From assembly GCA_020846745.1 (NCBI GenBank), contig JADLDI010000008.1, positions 124,001-188,000 of the forward strand: 64,000 nucleotides of DNA, in the 5' to 3' direction. Each line of letters begins with the position of its first letter. The stretch's first letter is position 1. This document shows positions 44,021 to 52,951 of the stretch, in pieces. Source of the DNA: Bryobacterales bacterium (lineage in GTDB: Bacteria; Acidobacteriota; Terriglobia; Bryobacterales; Bryobacteraceae). The position numbers were made by a program, and so were the translations under genes. Below the pieces are notes generated by a model. The model saw only the letters and a program-made list of their open reading frames with translations. It searched no databases and was not told where the DNA came from.

Positions 44021-45184
44021 TCAGGCGCGCCGCAGACGTGTTTGCGGGCGGACGCTGTCGATGGTGGCGGTACGCGCTACGGCCGCGCTGAGGCCTAGAA
44101 TCGCGGTGGTTCCCGCCATCTCGGCCATGACATGAGTGGGTAAGCTTTCGGCCTCACGCTGGAAGGCGAGTCTGCTGCCACAATCGTCAAATTCCACTTT
44201 GACCCAGTCGCCGCCGCGAACTTGTTGGGTCGCAATGAGGTTCGACAGGGGTTGCACGAGCAGCCGTTCGATGGCGCGTTTCAGATGGCGTGCGCCGTAC
44301 TTCGTGTCCGTTCCTTCGGTCAGCAGGTGTTTCTTGGCCGGGTCGGTCAAGGTGAACACGAAGGTCCGTTCCGGGTTGCTCTGGAACACCCGGCGCTGTA
44401 CGTATTGCAGTTCAAGGTCCAAAATTCGCTGAAGTTCCGTATCGCCCAGCGGCTTGAACACAACTACCTTGTCGAGGCGGTTCATGAACTCGGGCGTGAA
44501 CTTCTTCCGGGCTGCTTCGACGCCGCTGCGAGCGATTTTCTTAGAGGTCTCTTCATCGCGGGCATCCTTCTTTTCGGTTGCCACGTTGGAACCAAATCCC
44601 AATCTGGGATTCAAAATGGAACTCATTTCGCCGGCGCCGAGGTTGGAGGTCATGAAGATCATGGCGCGGGAGAAGTCGACCTTGCGGTTGTCGCCAAGGG
44701 TTAACGTCGCTTTGTCGAGAATGCCGAGCAGGAGATTCCAGAGAGCGTCGGAAGCCTTCTCGATCTCGTCGAAGAGGACGAAACTGATCTTGATCGTGTC
44801 GGTATGGTGCTGATTGAGCACTTCCTGGCTGAGCAGCGGATGAGTTTCGCGGTGGCCCAGGTATCCGGGAGGCGAGCCGATGAGCTTCGCGATTTCGTGG
44901 CTATGCTGGAACTCGGCGCAGTCTATCTTGATGACCGCCTTGGAGTTGCCGACCAGCGCCTCGGCTGTGGCTTCGACGATCCGCGTCTTCCCGCTACCGG
45001 TGGGACCGAGGAACAGGAAGTTGCCGACCGGGCGTCCGGGGGCGGACATGCCTGTCAGATGCATCTGGTAGATGTTGACGATATTCTGAATGGCCTCATC
45101 CTGGCCGACGATCATACGCTCGAGCGATTCTTCCAATGCCCGTGCTTCTCTACCGGTTTGACTGGGGTCCAGTGCGACACTCAT
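44021..45184 (-). CDS. Single-module Clp/Hsp100-type AAA+ ATPase
   Basis: 387 residues from ATG 45184, preceded by AAGGAAAC. One AAA+ module of the ClpB/ClpA second-domain type: Walker A GPTGSGKT (60-67), Walker B VLFDEIEKA, and the sensor/arginine region FMNRLDKVVVF. The C-terminal D2-small domain ends around residue 340, with a 40-residue Arg/Ala tail. The N-domain and first AAA module of full Clp proteins are absent, as is an obvious ClpP-docking loop. Probable disaggregase or remodelling factor for a private target. Divergent from a PilZ gene; followed by a terminator. Confidence 0.85.
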   Translation of the reverse strand: MSVALDPSQTGREARALEESLERMIVGQDEAIQNIVNIYQMHLTGMSAPGRPVGNFLFLGPTGSGKTRIVEATAEALVGNSKAVIKIDCAEFQHSHEIAKLIGSPPGYLGHRETHPLLSQEVLNQHHTDTIKISFVLFDEIEKASDALWNLLLGILDKATLTLGDNRKVDFSRAMIFMTSNLGAGEMSSILNPRLGFGSNVATEKKDARDEETSKKIARSGVEAARKKFTPEFMNRLDKVVVFKPLGDTELQRILDLELQYVQRRVFQSNPERTFVFTLTDPAKKHLLTEGTDTKYGARHLKRAIERLLVQPLSNLIATQQVRGGDWVKVEFDDCGSRLAFQREAESLPTHVMAEMAGTTAILGLSAAVARTATIDSVRPQTRLRRA

Positions 45185-45326
45185 TTTGTTTCCTTGGTTT
45201 AACCTCGAACGCAATGGAATAAAGCAACTGGTGTGCCAACGTTTGCGAGCCGAAATTCTGCAAATGCCAACTGCGGAAGGCTCTTCATCTAAAGAGTTGT
45301 GAGGCGATGCCGATAAGGTGACTGAG

Positions 45327-45683
45327 ATGGAGCAGCGCAAGCAGATTCGAGTCCCGGTTCAGCGGCCCGTAAAACTGACGGTGCTTGGCGACAACCCCAC
45401 CGAGATGGAGGGCTACCTCAGTAACATTTCGGGCCGAGGTTTAAGGATGACGATGAGCGAGGCAATCCCTGTGAACGCGGCGGTGCGCGTCGATATCGAC
45501 AACTCGATGCTGCTCGGCGAGGTCTGCTACTGCGAACCCTTTGGAGGGCAGTGGGCCGTGGGGTTGGAAATGGAGCAATCGCTTTCGGACTTAAGTGGAC
45601 TGTGCCGCCTGGTTGAGCGATTGATGATGGAAGAGAAGCGCAACGACAAGGCTGCTCCCGTCGACAACGCGAAAACCCGTTAA
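45327..45683 (+). CDS. PilZ-domain c-di-GMP-binding protein
   Basis: 118 residues from ATG 45327 (AAGGTGA upstream; GTG three codons earlier is possible). PilZ motifs are intact: RKQIR (RxxxR) near residue 4 and NISGRG (NxSxxG) near residue 33. Single-domain, so an adaptor that senses cyclic di-GMP. Divergent from the AAA+ gene and 22 nt ahead of rfbD. Its target is not evident. Confidence 0.85.
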   Translation: MEQRKQIRVPVQRPVKLTVLGDNPTEMEGYLSNISGRGLRMTMSEAIPVNAAVRVDIDNSMLLGEVCYCEPFGGQWAVGLEMEQSLSDLSGLCRLVERLMMEEKRNDKAAPVDNAKTR

Positions 45684-45705
45684 GGCTCGGGCTATCCTGA
45701 CAAGG

Positions 45706-46581
45706 ATGGCAAAGCGCGTTGCGATATTCGGAAGTGCCGGACAACTTGGGATCGAACTGGTTCGCGTGCTCTCCGAAGCCGGACATTCGTTGCTGCGGCT
45801 GACCCGGGCGGAAGCAGATATCTCCGACGCGGCTGCGGTGGAACGTCACCTTGCCGGATTTCAACCGGAGATCGTCATAAATTCGTCGGCGTACAACATG
45901 GTGGATGTGGCGGAAAAGGAACCACAAGCTGCCATGGAAGTGAACGCGCTGGCGGTCCGGAATATGGCGATTGCCTGCCGGCAGGTGGATGCGCGGTTTG
46001 TCCACTTTTCGACCGACTACGTGTTCGACGGTATGACGAACCGGCCTTACGTGGAGACGGATGCGGTGCACCCGTTAGGGGCGTATGCGGTATCGAAGCT
46101 AACGGGCGAGATGTTCGCGCAGGCCTATCTGGACAACTCCTTAGTGATTCGGACATGCGGCGTTTTTGGTCCGGGCGGGTTGAACACCGCACGCGGCAAT
46201 TTCATCGAGACGATGCTGCGCTTGGCAAAAGGAAGACAGACGATTCGCGTGGTGGAGGACCATGTCGCGTCGCCGACCTATGCTCCGGCGCTTGCGCTCC
46301 GGACAAGGCTGATGGTTGAGGCCGGACTGAAGGGGGTGTATCACGTGGGTGGCGGGCGGGCGATTTCGTGGTACGAGTTTGCGAAGCTGATCTTTGCGGA
46401 AGCGGGACTGGAGCCGGAACTACGGCCGACCAACGAAAGAGAGTATCGAACGCCGGCGCGCCGTCCCCGGTTCTCCGCGCTGTCGAACGCGAAGATGGAG
46501 TCAGCAGGCATCAAGCCGATGCCATCTCTCGAAGAGGCCCTGAAGGACTACTTCCGGCGGCGGCAGCGGTTGACGGGTTAG
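45706..46581 (+). CDS. rfbD: dTDP-4-dehydrorhamnose reductase
   Basis: 291 residues. Extended SDR: VAIFGSAGQLG (NAD(P) site), HFSTDYVFDG, YAVSK (catalytic Tyr/Lys) and GVYHVGGG. It makes dTDP-L-rhamnose from the 4-keto sugar for cell-surface polysaccharide. The other rml genes are not in the window. Its 3' end overlaps the convergent SAM-hydrolase gene by 4 bp. Confidence 0.9.
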   Translation: MAKRVAIFGSAGQLGIELVRVLSEAGHSLLRLTRAEADISDAAAVERHLAGFQPEIVINSSAYNMVDVAEKEPQAAMEVNALAVRNMAIACRQVDARFVHFSTDYVFDGMTNRPYVETDAVHPLGAYAVSKLTGEMFAQAYLDNSLVIRTCGVFGPGGLNTARGNFIETMLRLAKGRQTIRVVEDHVASPTYAPALALRTRLMVEAGLKGVYHVGGGRAISWYEFAKLIFAEAGLEPELRPTNEREYRTPARRPRFSALSNAKMESAGIKPMPSLEEALKDYFRRRQRLTG

Positions 46582-47360
46582 AAAAGAGTCAGTTCAACGG
46601 GACTGCCGGTGGCACAACCAAGTGCCTTGGCGGCATTCCCCTGGTTGACCGACACTTCCAGGTAACCACTACTCCCAACGATCACGACCGGTTCGGCGGG
46701 CGACGCCTCCGCGTAGGCTTTCACCAGCCGTTCAACCGGCGTTACACCCACGACGAGGCTGAAAGGACGTTGGAGCACGTCCGGGAAGTCGGCCGCACGC
46801 AGGTTTGTGATGAGGTTGCCGAACCTGTCGGTCTTCAGGATGGCGCCGTTCCATTGATGCTTGCCGGTGCGTATCGGTTCGAAGCCAGAGGGCTGCCGGT
46901 AATCGTGGACGACAGGCCCCATAACCGAGGGCCTGACACCAGCGGCGAGGTGGGCCGCGGCAGGTGCGAAGATATCGCGGCCGTGAAAGGTTTGCGAAAT
47001 GTCTTTCCGGAAGAATTTCCGGTTTGATAATACCCGGACTTTGGCTTTCTCCTGCTGGTAAACCAAGGAGAAGACACCGTTATCGGGACCGATGAAATAC
47101 TGTCCGGCGGCCTGCACCAGTAGGGGCCGGCGGGAGGTGCCGACACCGGGGTCGACAACCACGACATGAGTCGTGCCCTTGGGGAAATGGCGATAGGTTT
47201 CCGCAACGACGAAGGCGCCTTCGGTGATCTCAAAAGGAGTCACCTGGTGGGTGATGTCGACGATGGTGGTGCGCGGGGCGATACCGAGGATGACGCCCTT
47301 CATGACGCCCACGAAATGGTCAGACTCTCCGAAGTCGGTAGTCAGGGTAATGATCGGCAT
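46578..47360 (-). CDS. SAM hydroxide adenosyltransferase (DUF62 family)
   Basis: 260 residues from ATG 47360. The family signature is clear: ITLTTDFGESDHFVGVMKG, VVVVDPGVGTSRRPLL, GPDNGVFSLV and TFHGRDIFAPAAAHLAAG. Members convert S-adenosylmethionine to adenosine and methionine with water or hydroxide. Head-to-tail convergent with rfbD, divergent from the cysteine desulfurase gene. Confidence 0.92.
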   Translation of the reverse strand: MPIITLTTDFGESDHFVGVMKGVILGIAPRTTIVDITHQVTPFEITEGAFVVAETYRHFPKGTTHVVVVDPGVGTSRRPLLVQAAGQYFIGPDNGVFSLVYQQEKAKVRVLSNRKFFRKDISQTFHGRDIFAPAAAHLAAGVRPSVMGPVVHDYRQPSGFEPIRTGKHQWNGAILKTDRFGNLITNLRAADFPDVLQRPFSLVVGVTPVERLVKAYAEASPAEPVVIVGSSGYLEVSVNQGNAAKALGCATGSPVELTLF

Positions 47361-47421
47361 TTTAGACTGGAAGAAGAAGGGCGCCCGCAACTGTTTGTGG
47401 CAGCGGGCGTTTGGGGCAACG

Positions 47422-48567
47422 TTGAACCGTTACTATTTCGATCATAACGCCACCACCCCCGTGTCGCCGGAGGTCTTGGAAGCGCTGGTGCCCGCGCTCA
47501 AGTCGACGTTCGGGAACGCGTCGAGTGTTCATCAAGACGGTCAACAGGCTCGCCAGGAACTGGAAGCGGCACGGCTTCAAGTGTGCCGGTTGTTGAACTG
47601 TTCTGCAAAAGAATTGGTGCTGCTGAGTGGCGGCACAGAAGCGGACAACCTGGCCCTGTTCGGCAGCGTTCGGCCGGGCTCCCATGTGGTGACCACGGCG
47701 ATCGAACATCCGGCGGTGTTGAACGCTTGCGCGGAGCTCGAATCGCGCGGGGTGGCTGTCACCTATGTACGCCCAAGTTCCGAGGGGTTAATTGAACCGT
47801 CCGCAGTCAGCGAGGCGTTGCTGCCGACGACCGCGCTGATCTCGGTGATGCACGCGAATAACGAGACCGGCGTTCTGCAACCGATTGAGGAGATCGGCCA
47901 AATCGCACTCGACTCAGGCGTGCTGTTCCACTCCGATGGGGTGCAGGCAGTGGGTAAGGTGCCTGTCAACCTGGCGACGCTGCCGGTGGACTTGTACTCT
48001 GTTTCGGCGCATAAGTTCTACGCGCCGAAGGGGACGGGTGCGCTGTACGTCAGAAGTGGAGTGCAGGTGACGGCGGTGCAATATGGGGGGCGACACGAAC
48101 GGTCGCGAAGAGCCGGTACGGAGAATGTGCCCGGGGCGATTGCGATGGGTGTGGCGGCGGGGTGGATGGCGGAACATCTAAGCAGTGAGAGCTTCCGCAT
48201 CGCCACTCTCAGAGACCGTTTGGAGGCGGGAATCCGCTCGGCCGTCCCAAACGTTGTAGTGAACGGCGGCCATGCGCCGCGCGTACCGAATACAACCAAC
48301 ATCTCATTTGAAGGGATCGATGGGGAAGCGATGGTAATCGCGTTGGATCTGCGAGGCTTTGCTGTCTCTACCGGGGCGGCGTGCTCGTCGGGCGCGGTGG
48401 AGCCGTCGCATGTATTGACAGCCATGGGGTTGTCTCGAAGCCAGGCCCGCTCGTCGATCCGGTTCTCGTTAGGTCGCATCAATACAGCAGGGCAGGTGGA
48501 TGCGCTGATTGGGGCGGTGGCGGAAGCCGCGGCCCATTTGAGGAAGTTGTCGCCGACGTATGCTTAA
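47422..48567 (+). CDS. Cysteine desulfurase (NifS/IscS-like)
   Basis: 381 residues from TTG 47422. PLP enzyme with [13 protein letters not shown] at the N-terminus, [15 protein letters not shown] (Schiff-base Lys), and the catalytic-loop cysteine in [14 protein letters not shown]. It releases sulfur from cysteine as a persulfide. Eight-nucleotide overlap with mnmA places it as the sulfur donor for tRNA thiolation rather than general Fe-S assembly. A start upstream in the same frame is open, but the chosen one gives the family N-terminus. Confidence 0.9.
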   Translation: MNRYYFDHNATTPVSPEVLEALVPALKSTFGNASSVHQDGQQARQELEAARLQVCRLLNCSAKELVLLSGGTEADNLALFGSVRPGSHVVTTAIEHPAVLNACAELESRGVAVTYVRPSSEGLIEPSAVSEALLPTTALISVMHANNETGVLQPIEEIGQIALDSGVLFHSDGVQAVGKVPVNLATLPVDLYSVSAHKFYAPKGTGALYVRSGVQVTAVQYGGRHERSRRAGTENVPGAIAMGVAAGWMAEHLSSESFRIATLRDRLEAGIRSAVPNVVVNGGHAPRVPNTTNISFEGIDGEAMVIALDLRGFAVSTGAACSSGAVEPSHVLTAMGLSRSQARSSIRFSLGRINTAGQVDALIGAVAEAAAHLRKLSPTYA

Positions 48568-49663
48568 CGATCTCACTGCCGTGGCGATGTCGGGGGGAGT
48601 GGACTCGTCCACTGTCGCGGCGCTGCTGAAGAGCCAGGGGCGCCGGTTAGTCGGCATGACGATGCAGTTGTGGAATCAACGGCGTTTGCCGGAATTGTCG
48701 GTTGAGGGGGCGACGGGCCGGTGCTGCTCGCTCGATGACGTCTACGACGCGCGGCAGGTAGCGCAGGCATTGGGTATTCCATACTACGTCGTAAATTTTG
48801 AGCAGCAGTTTGAGCAGCACGTCGTAAAGCCTTTTGTAGAGGACTACTTAGCTGGACGGACTCCGATTCCGTGCACGCTTTGCAATAATTTTGTCAAATT
48901 CGATGATTTTATCGACATGGCGCGAGGGGTAGGAGCCGAGCGGGTGGCGACTGGACACTACGCCCAAATTGGGTACGTTTCGGAAGTAGGTCGGTGGCAA
49001 TTGCGGCGGGCAGTTGATGCCGGAAAAGATCAGACCTATTTCCTGTTTGGATTGACGCAGGAGCAGTTGTCGCGGACGTTGTTCCCGCTGGGCCATATGC
49101 GGAAGCCGGAGGTTCGCGCATTGGCGCGTCAGCTGGGTGTACCAGTTGCGGAGAAAAGTGACTCGCAGGAGATATGTTTTGTTCCTAATGGCGACTACGC
49201 GGCGTTTCTGAATGCCTATTTCCAGGAGCAGGGTCTCACTCCGCAGCGAATGGCCGGCGAAATCGTCACGACGGAAGGTAAAGTCCTCGGTGAGCATGCG
49301 GGAGTTCATCACTACACGGTTGGCCAACGGAAGGGACTGGGGGTGGCGGTGGGAGAGCCGCTATACGTGATCGCGACGGAACCGGCAACGCAACGGGTGA
49401 TTGTGGGACGGAACGAAGACCTTTTGCGTCTGGAGTTTACCGCTTCAAAGGTGAACTGGGTTTCGATTGAAGCTCCCGGTCAACCGGTACGGGCCGAGGT
49501 CCGGATTCGCAATAAGCATGTGCCGGCGGCTGCAAGGGTCGAGCCTCTTGGCGCGGATCGGGTGGCGGTGCGCTTCGACGAGCCGCAGCGGGCCGTTACG
49601 CCGGGGCAAGGTGCGGTGTTTTATTCGGGCGACCTCGTTCTGGGCGGCGGTTGGATCGACTAG
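48560..49663 (+). CDS. mnmA: tRNA-uridine 2-sulfurtransferase
   Basis: 367 residues. PP-loop [15 protein letters not shown], catalytic Cys in [11 protein letters not shown] and second Cys in SQEICFVP, the MnmA pair. It adds sulfur to U34 of Glu, Gln and Lys tRNAs. Overlaps the cysteine desulfurase gene; the lipid A acyltransferase starts 8 nt after it. Confidence 0.95.
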   Translation: MLNDLTAVAMSGGVDSSTVAALLKSQGRRLVGMTMQLWNQRRLPELSVEGATGRCCSLDDVYDARQVAQALGIPYYVVNFEQQFEQHVVKPFVEDYLAGRTPIPCTLCNNFVKFDDFIDMARGVGAERVATGHYAQIGYVSEVGRWQLRRAVDAGKDQTYFLFGLTQEQLSRTLFPLGHMRKPEVRALARQLGVPVAEKSDSQEICFVPNGDYAAFLNAYFQEQGLTPQRMAGEIVTTEGKVLGEHAGVHHYTVGQRKGLGVAVGEPLYVIATEPATQRVIVGRNEDLLRLEFTASKVNWVSIEAPGQPVRAEVRIRNKHVPAAARVEPLGADRVAVRFDEPQRAVTPGQGAVFYSGDLVLGGGWID

Positions 49664-49671
49664 GATAAGCT

Positions 49672-50550
49672 TTGCGCCGCACGCTCGAGTACCTGGCCGC
49701 CCGGTGGGTTCTGGGCTCGTTGCGGGTCGTGCCTTGCGCCGAGCACGTCGCCCGTTTCTATATAAAACTACTCGACTTAGCGATTCCGAAGCTGCGGCGG
49801 GTAGCCTATCGAAACCTGGAACTGGCGCTGCCCGGACTGGCGATGGCTGACCGGCGCCGCATCGTGGACGGCAGCTTCCGGAATCTGGCCCGTATTCTGG
49901 TGTCGATCTCACGGTTTCATCGAATCGGCAAATCCAACGTTGGTCAGTACATTCACTACGAGGGGTTCCAGCACTTTCGAGCGGCGAAAGAGCGGGGTAA
50001 GGGTGTCCTTTTCGCAACCGCGCATCTAGGGAACTGGGAACTGTCGGCGTTTGCCCATGCATTGATGGCGGAACCGATGCACGTGGTGGTGCGTCCGCTC
50101 GACAATGCGCGTGTAGACCAGATGGTGGAAGCGCTGCGTGCCGCCTCAGGCAACACGATTTATAGCAAGCGCGATTTCGTGCGGGGGATCGTGCGGGCGC
50201 TGCACCGGAACGAGGCGGTTGGGATCTTGATCGATCAGAATGTGGCGCTTGGTGAAGGAATTTTCATAAACTTTTTCGACCGCAAGGCTTGTGTCTCGAC
50301 GTCGTTCGCGAAGCTGGCGAACCGGACGGGTGCGGCGATGATTCCTGGGTTTGCATTGTGGTCAGAAACGGAGAGGCGGTTCGTTTTGAAGTTTTGTCCA
50401 CCGATCTTGCCGACTGGTGACGACGCGGCGGATACGCGGACCATCCATGCGCAGTTGGAAAGCGTGATCCGGGAGCATCCGGACCAGTGGTTGTGGATGC
50501 ACCGGAGGTGGAAGACACGACCGCCGGGTGAGCCGGGGTTGTACGATTGA
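49672..50550 (+). CDS. LpxL/HtrB-family lysophospholipid (lipid A) acyltransferase
   Basis: 292 residues, TTG start with AGGATAAGC upstream. N-terminal hydrophobic segment, the HX4E active site in AHLGNWE and later IDQNVALGEGIFINFFDRKAC, both diagnostic of Kdo-lipid A late acyltransferases. It adds a secondary acyl chain to lipid A at the inner membrane. Last gene of the desulfurase-mnmA operon. Confidence 0.88.
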   Translation: MRRTLEYLAARWVLGSLRVVPCAEHVARFYIKLLDLAIPKLRRVAYRNLELALPGLAMADRRRIVDGSFRNLARILVSISRFHRIGKSNVGQYIHYEGFQHFRAAKERGKGVLFATAHLGNWELSAFAHALMAEPMHVVVRPLDNARVDQMVEALRAASGNTIYSKRDFVRGIVRALHRNEAVGILIDQNVALGEGIFINFFDRKACVSTSFAKLANRTGAAMIPGFALWSETERRFVLKFCPPILPTGDDAADTRTIHAQLESVIREHPDQWLWMHRRWKTRPPGEPGLYD

Positions 50551-50580
50551 AACCCGGCCGGACGCTCGCAGCCCGTAAAG

Positions 50581-52713
50581 TTAGCGGGTGAAGCGAACTG
50601 AACGGGAAGCGTGTCCGCTGGTATCGAATTGAAGTGGTATGCGGATTGTCAGCGAGTTATCGGACCCATCACGGGCAAGCCATAGGCCTGCGGGGTCGGC
50701 GACCGCCCATCCGGCGGGCGCGCGCAGGAACACCGTGCCAGTTGATCCCGAGGGGCGGGCGGCAGTGACGGTCAGCGTAGACGTCGCGGCGTCCCAGCCG
50801 ACGTTTTCGAGGTCCGTTTCACCCTGGCGGACGTGCATATCAGTCGAGGCTACCCAGGGGTGGTCGCGATAGGGAGTAGTGCGGATGACGCGGACCGATT
50901 CGGGGAGGACGGTCAGGTCGATACCGCCATCGTGATCGCCGAGCGAGCGTTCGTTCCAGAAGTCCCAGACGGCTTGTCTACCGGAGAAATTGACGCGTTT
51001 GCTGAAGGGTTCGCGGCCGAAGTTGAAGACAGCGACGACCTCCCAACGGTCCCACGGCTTCGTTACAGAGAGGCGGAAGACTTTGGGGTAGTCCGGAGTG
51101 GGGGAATCAAAAAGGTCGATGGGAACGGCGCTGCCGGCGCCGCGAGGGAATACCTTGCGGAGCATCTCAAGGCGCGAAGGCGCCAGGCGGGCGATGTCGT
51201 CTCCTAACATGACAGGGCTGCCGTTGAGGCCGAAGATGGTGGCGCTGATCTGCGCGTCGGCTACGGAGATGGGCTGGTCTACGGAGAGAACGTTGCCGGT
51301 GTCGGTGACAAACAGCTTGCCGCTCATAAAGTAATGGCTGGCCCAGGCTTCGATGGCGCGCTTGTGCGAGGTCCAGTAATCGGCTTTGTTGATGACGAAG
51401 GTGCCGGGATAGAAGCCCTTACCGGGACCGTCGAGCGGGCGGCCCTCGCCATAATCCGAACCGGCGCGAACACCGTCCATGATGCCGATCGAGTGGAGGC
51501 TGGGGCCGGTGGACGCGAGCAGGTATGTATCGGGACCGGCGGCGTCGCGGATCACCTGAATGCCGCGGCGGAAAGTTTGGGGACCGGGGATCAGGGACGG
51601 ATCCGCATAGGCGCTGGGCATGTACCGGCCGGTAATCGAGTCGCTGATCGAATCGAGAAAGTCGATCATGAAATAGCGCACTCCCCACTTGCGGTACGTG
51701 GAGAAGGTGTCGCGCAACCAGGTGTGGGTTTTGGGATGGGTGGGGTCGAGGATATAGACCTTGCCGATTTCGCGGTGGGGAACGAAGAGGAGTTCGCCGT
51801 TCTTGCGGAGGAACGCGTCGTTAAACTGGGCGACACGGTCGGGCAATTGGGAACTCATCCAGAAGGCTCCGGCCCAGAGGCCGAATTTGAAGTCCATGGC
51901 CTTGAGGTCTTCGATCAGTTTCTCCGGGGGAGAAGGGAACGCCTTCCGGTTCCACTGAAGCCAGTTGCCGGCCTGTCGGCCTTCCAGGTTGCCGAGGCTC
52001 ACCCAGATGTAATCAATGGGGAACCCGGCGAGTTTCTCGCGGACGGCCTTCGCATTGCGGCGAACCACATCTTCATATTTCTCGATATGAAACGGATCGA
52101 CCCACGACCAGCCGACCCAGCCCGCAACGGGGGTGGGCCAGATTTTGGGTTTGTTTTGGCGGGCCACCGCATCGGCCCAATCGTCCAGGCCACGGTAAGG
52201 ATCGGTTGAGGCGGCAACGCGGAGTTGCTCGGTGGAAATTTCCTGGCCGGCGGGCAGCAGCCACTGATGAAAATCGCACCAGGATTGAATGCGGAGCTTA
52301 CCGGATTCGGGCCAAATGGCGTGTTCGGTGTGAATCCGGTCGAAGGTCAGGAAGCCGAGGTTGAGAGCGCGGCCCCCGCCCACGACTTGCGTCATTACCT
52401 GACTGGAGACACGCTCTTTGAGTGGTTTGACGAGCGAGGGGATCTGCCAGCCGGACATCGAGAGGGCGACGGAGCCGGCGGGCAGGTCGAGCCACCCGTC
52501 GATGAGGTAGACCTTTCCAAGTTGTACGGGTGATGTCCCGGCGTTGCGCAGCTTGAGGCGAAACGAACCATCCGCCTCCTGTGAAACGGCCCAAACAACG
52601 GGCCCGGAGGCGTCAACACGGATTTTCGAATCGTGAACGAGTGGTAGGCCCGATTGGGCCAGGCTGGTGGAAATCAAGAAGTTGGTTAGCGCGGCCCACC
52701 GCAAGAGAGACAT
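50581..52713 (-). CDS. Secreted alpha-galactosidase-like enzyme (GH36/27 type)
   Basis: 710 residues with a signal peptide (1-19). N-terminal beta-sandwich (20-180), a (beta/alpha)8 barrel with WGVRYFMIDFLDS (likely nucleophile Asp) and GVRAGSDYGEG (probable acid/base Asp), and C-terminal beta domains. The architecture resembles melibiase/GH36-GH27-clan proteins. Likely releases terminal alpha-galactose (or a related sugar) from plant polysaccharides, matching galT in the window. The end abuts the lipid A acyltransferase convergently. Confidence 0.82.
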   Translation of the reverse strand: MSLLRWAALTNFLISTSLAQSGLPLVHDSKIRVDASGPVVWAVSQEADGSFRLKLRNAGTSPVQLGKVYLIDGWLDLPAGSVALSMSGWQIPSLVKPLKERVSSQVMTQVVGGGRALNLGFLTFDRIHTEHAIWPESGKLRIQSWCDFHQWLLPAGQEISTEQLRVAASTDPYRGLDDWADAVARQNKPKIWPTPVAGWVGWSWVDPFHIEKYEDVVRRNAKAVREKLAGFPIDYIWVSLGNLEGRQAGNWLQWNRKAFPSPPEKLIEDLKAMDFKFGLWAGAFWMSSQLPDRVAQFNDAFLRKNGELLFVPHREIGKVYILDPTHPKTHTWLRDTFSTYRKWGVRYFMIDFLDSISDSITGRYMPSAYADPSLIPGPQTFRRGIQVIRDAAGPDTYLLASTGPSLHSIGIMDGVRAGSDYGEGRPLDGPGKGFYPGTFVINKADYWTSHKRAIEAWASHYFMSGKLFVTDTGNVLSVDQPISVADAQISATIFGLNGSPVMLGDDIARLAPSRLEMLRKVFPRGAGSAVPIDLFDSPTPDYPKVFRLSVTKPWDRWEVVAVFNFGREPFSKRVNFSGRQAVWDFWNERSLGDHDGGIDLTVLPESVRVIRTTPYRDHPWVASTDMHVRQGETDLENVGWDAATSTLTVTAARPSGSTGTVFLRAPAGWAVADPAGLWLARDGSDNSLTIRIPLQFDTSGHASRSVRFTR

Positions 52714-52773
52714 AGCTCAATTTTCGTGCGAATTTTCCGCCGGTGCACGCACTTTCAGTTTCGAGAGGCACCG

Positions 52774-52941
52774 ATGAACCGGAATCCGCTGCACTTCGCA
52801 CCTGAAGAACTGGATTTTCAGATCAGCCTGTTGCGGTTAGTGACAACCGCGCACCAGGAGTGGTCGAATCAGGTAGAGACTGTTGATGAGCAATTGGAGC
52901 ACTTGCAGGAGGTCACGGGCGAGGCAACTAAGCGCAATTAG
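52774..52941 (+). CDS. Small protein of 55 residues, unknown
   Basis: ATG 52774 preceded by GAGAGG. The product (NPLHFAPEELDFQISLLRLV ...) is acidic and alpha-helical, with no cysteine, TM or signal. It is divergent from the alpha-galactosidase and ends 10 bp from the convergent indolepyruvate oxidoreductase gene. Coding status is suggested by the ribosome site and amphipathic composition but is not certain. Confidence 0.5.
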   Translation: MNRNPLHFAPEELDFQISLLRLVTTAHQEWSNQVETVDEQLEHLQEVTGEATKRN

Positions 52942-52951
52942 GCTTCCTGGT

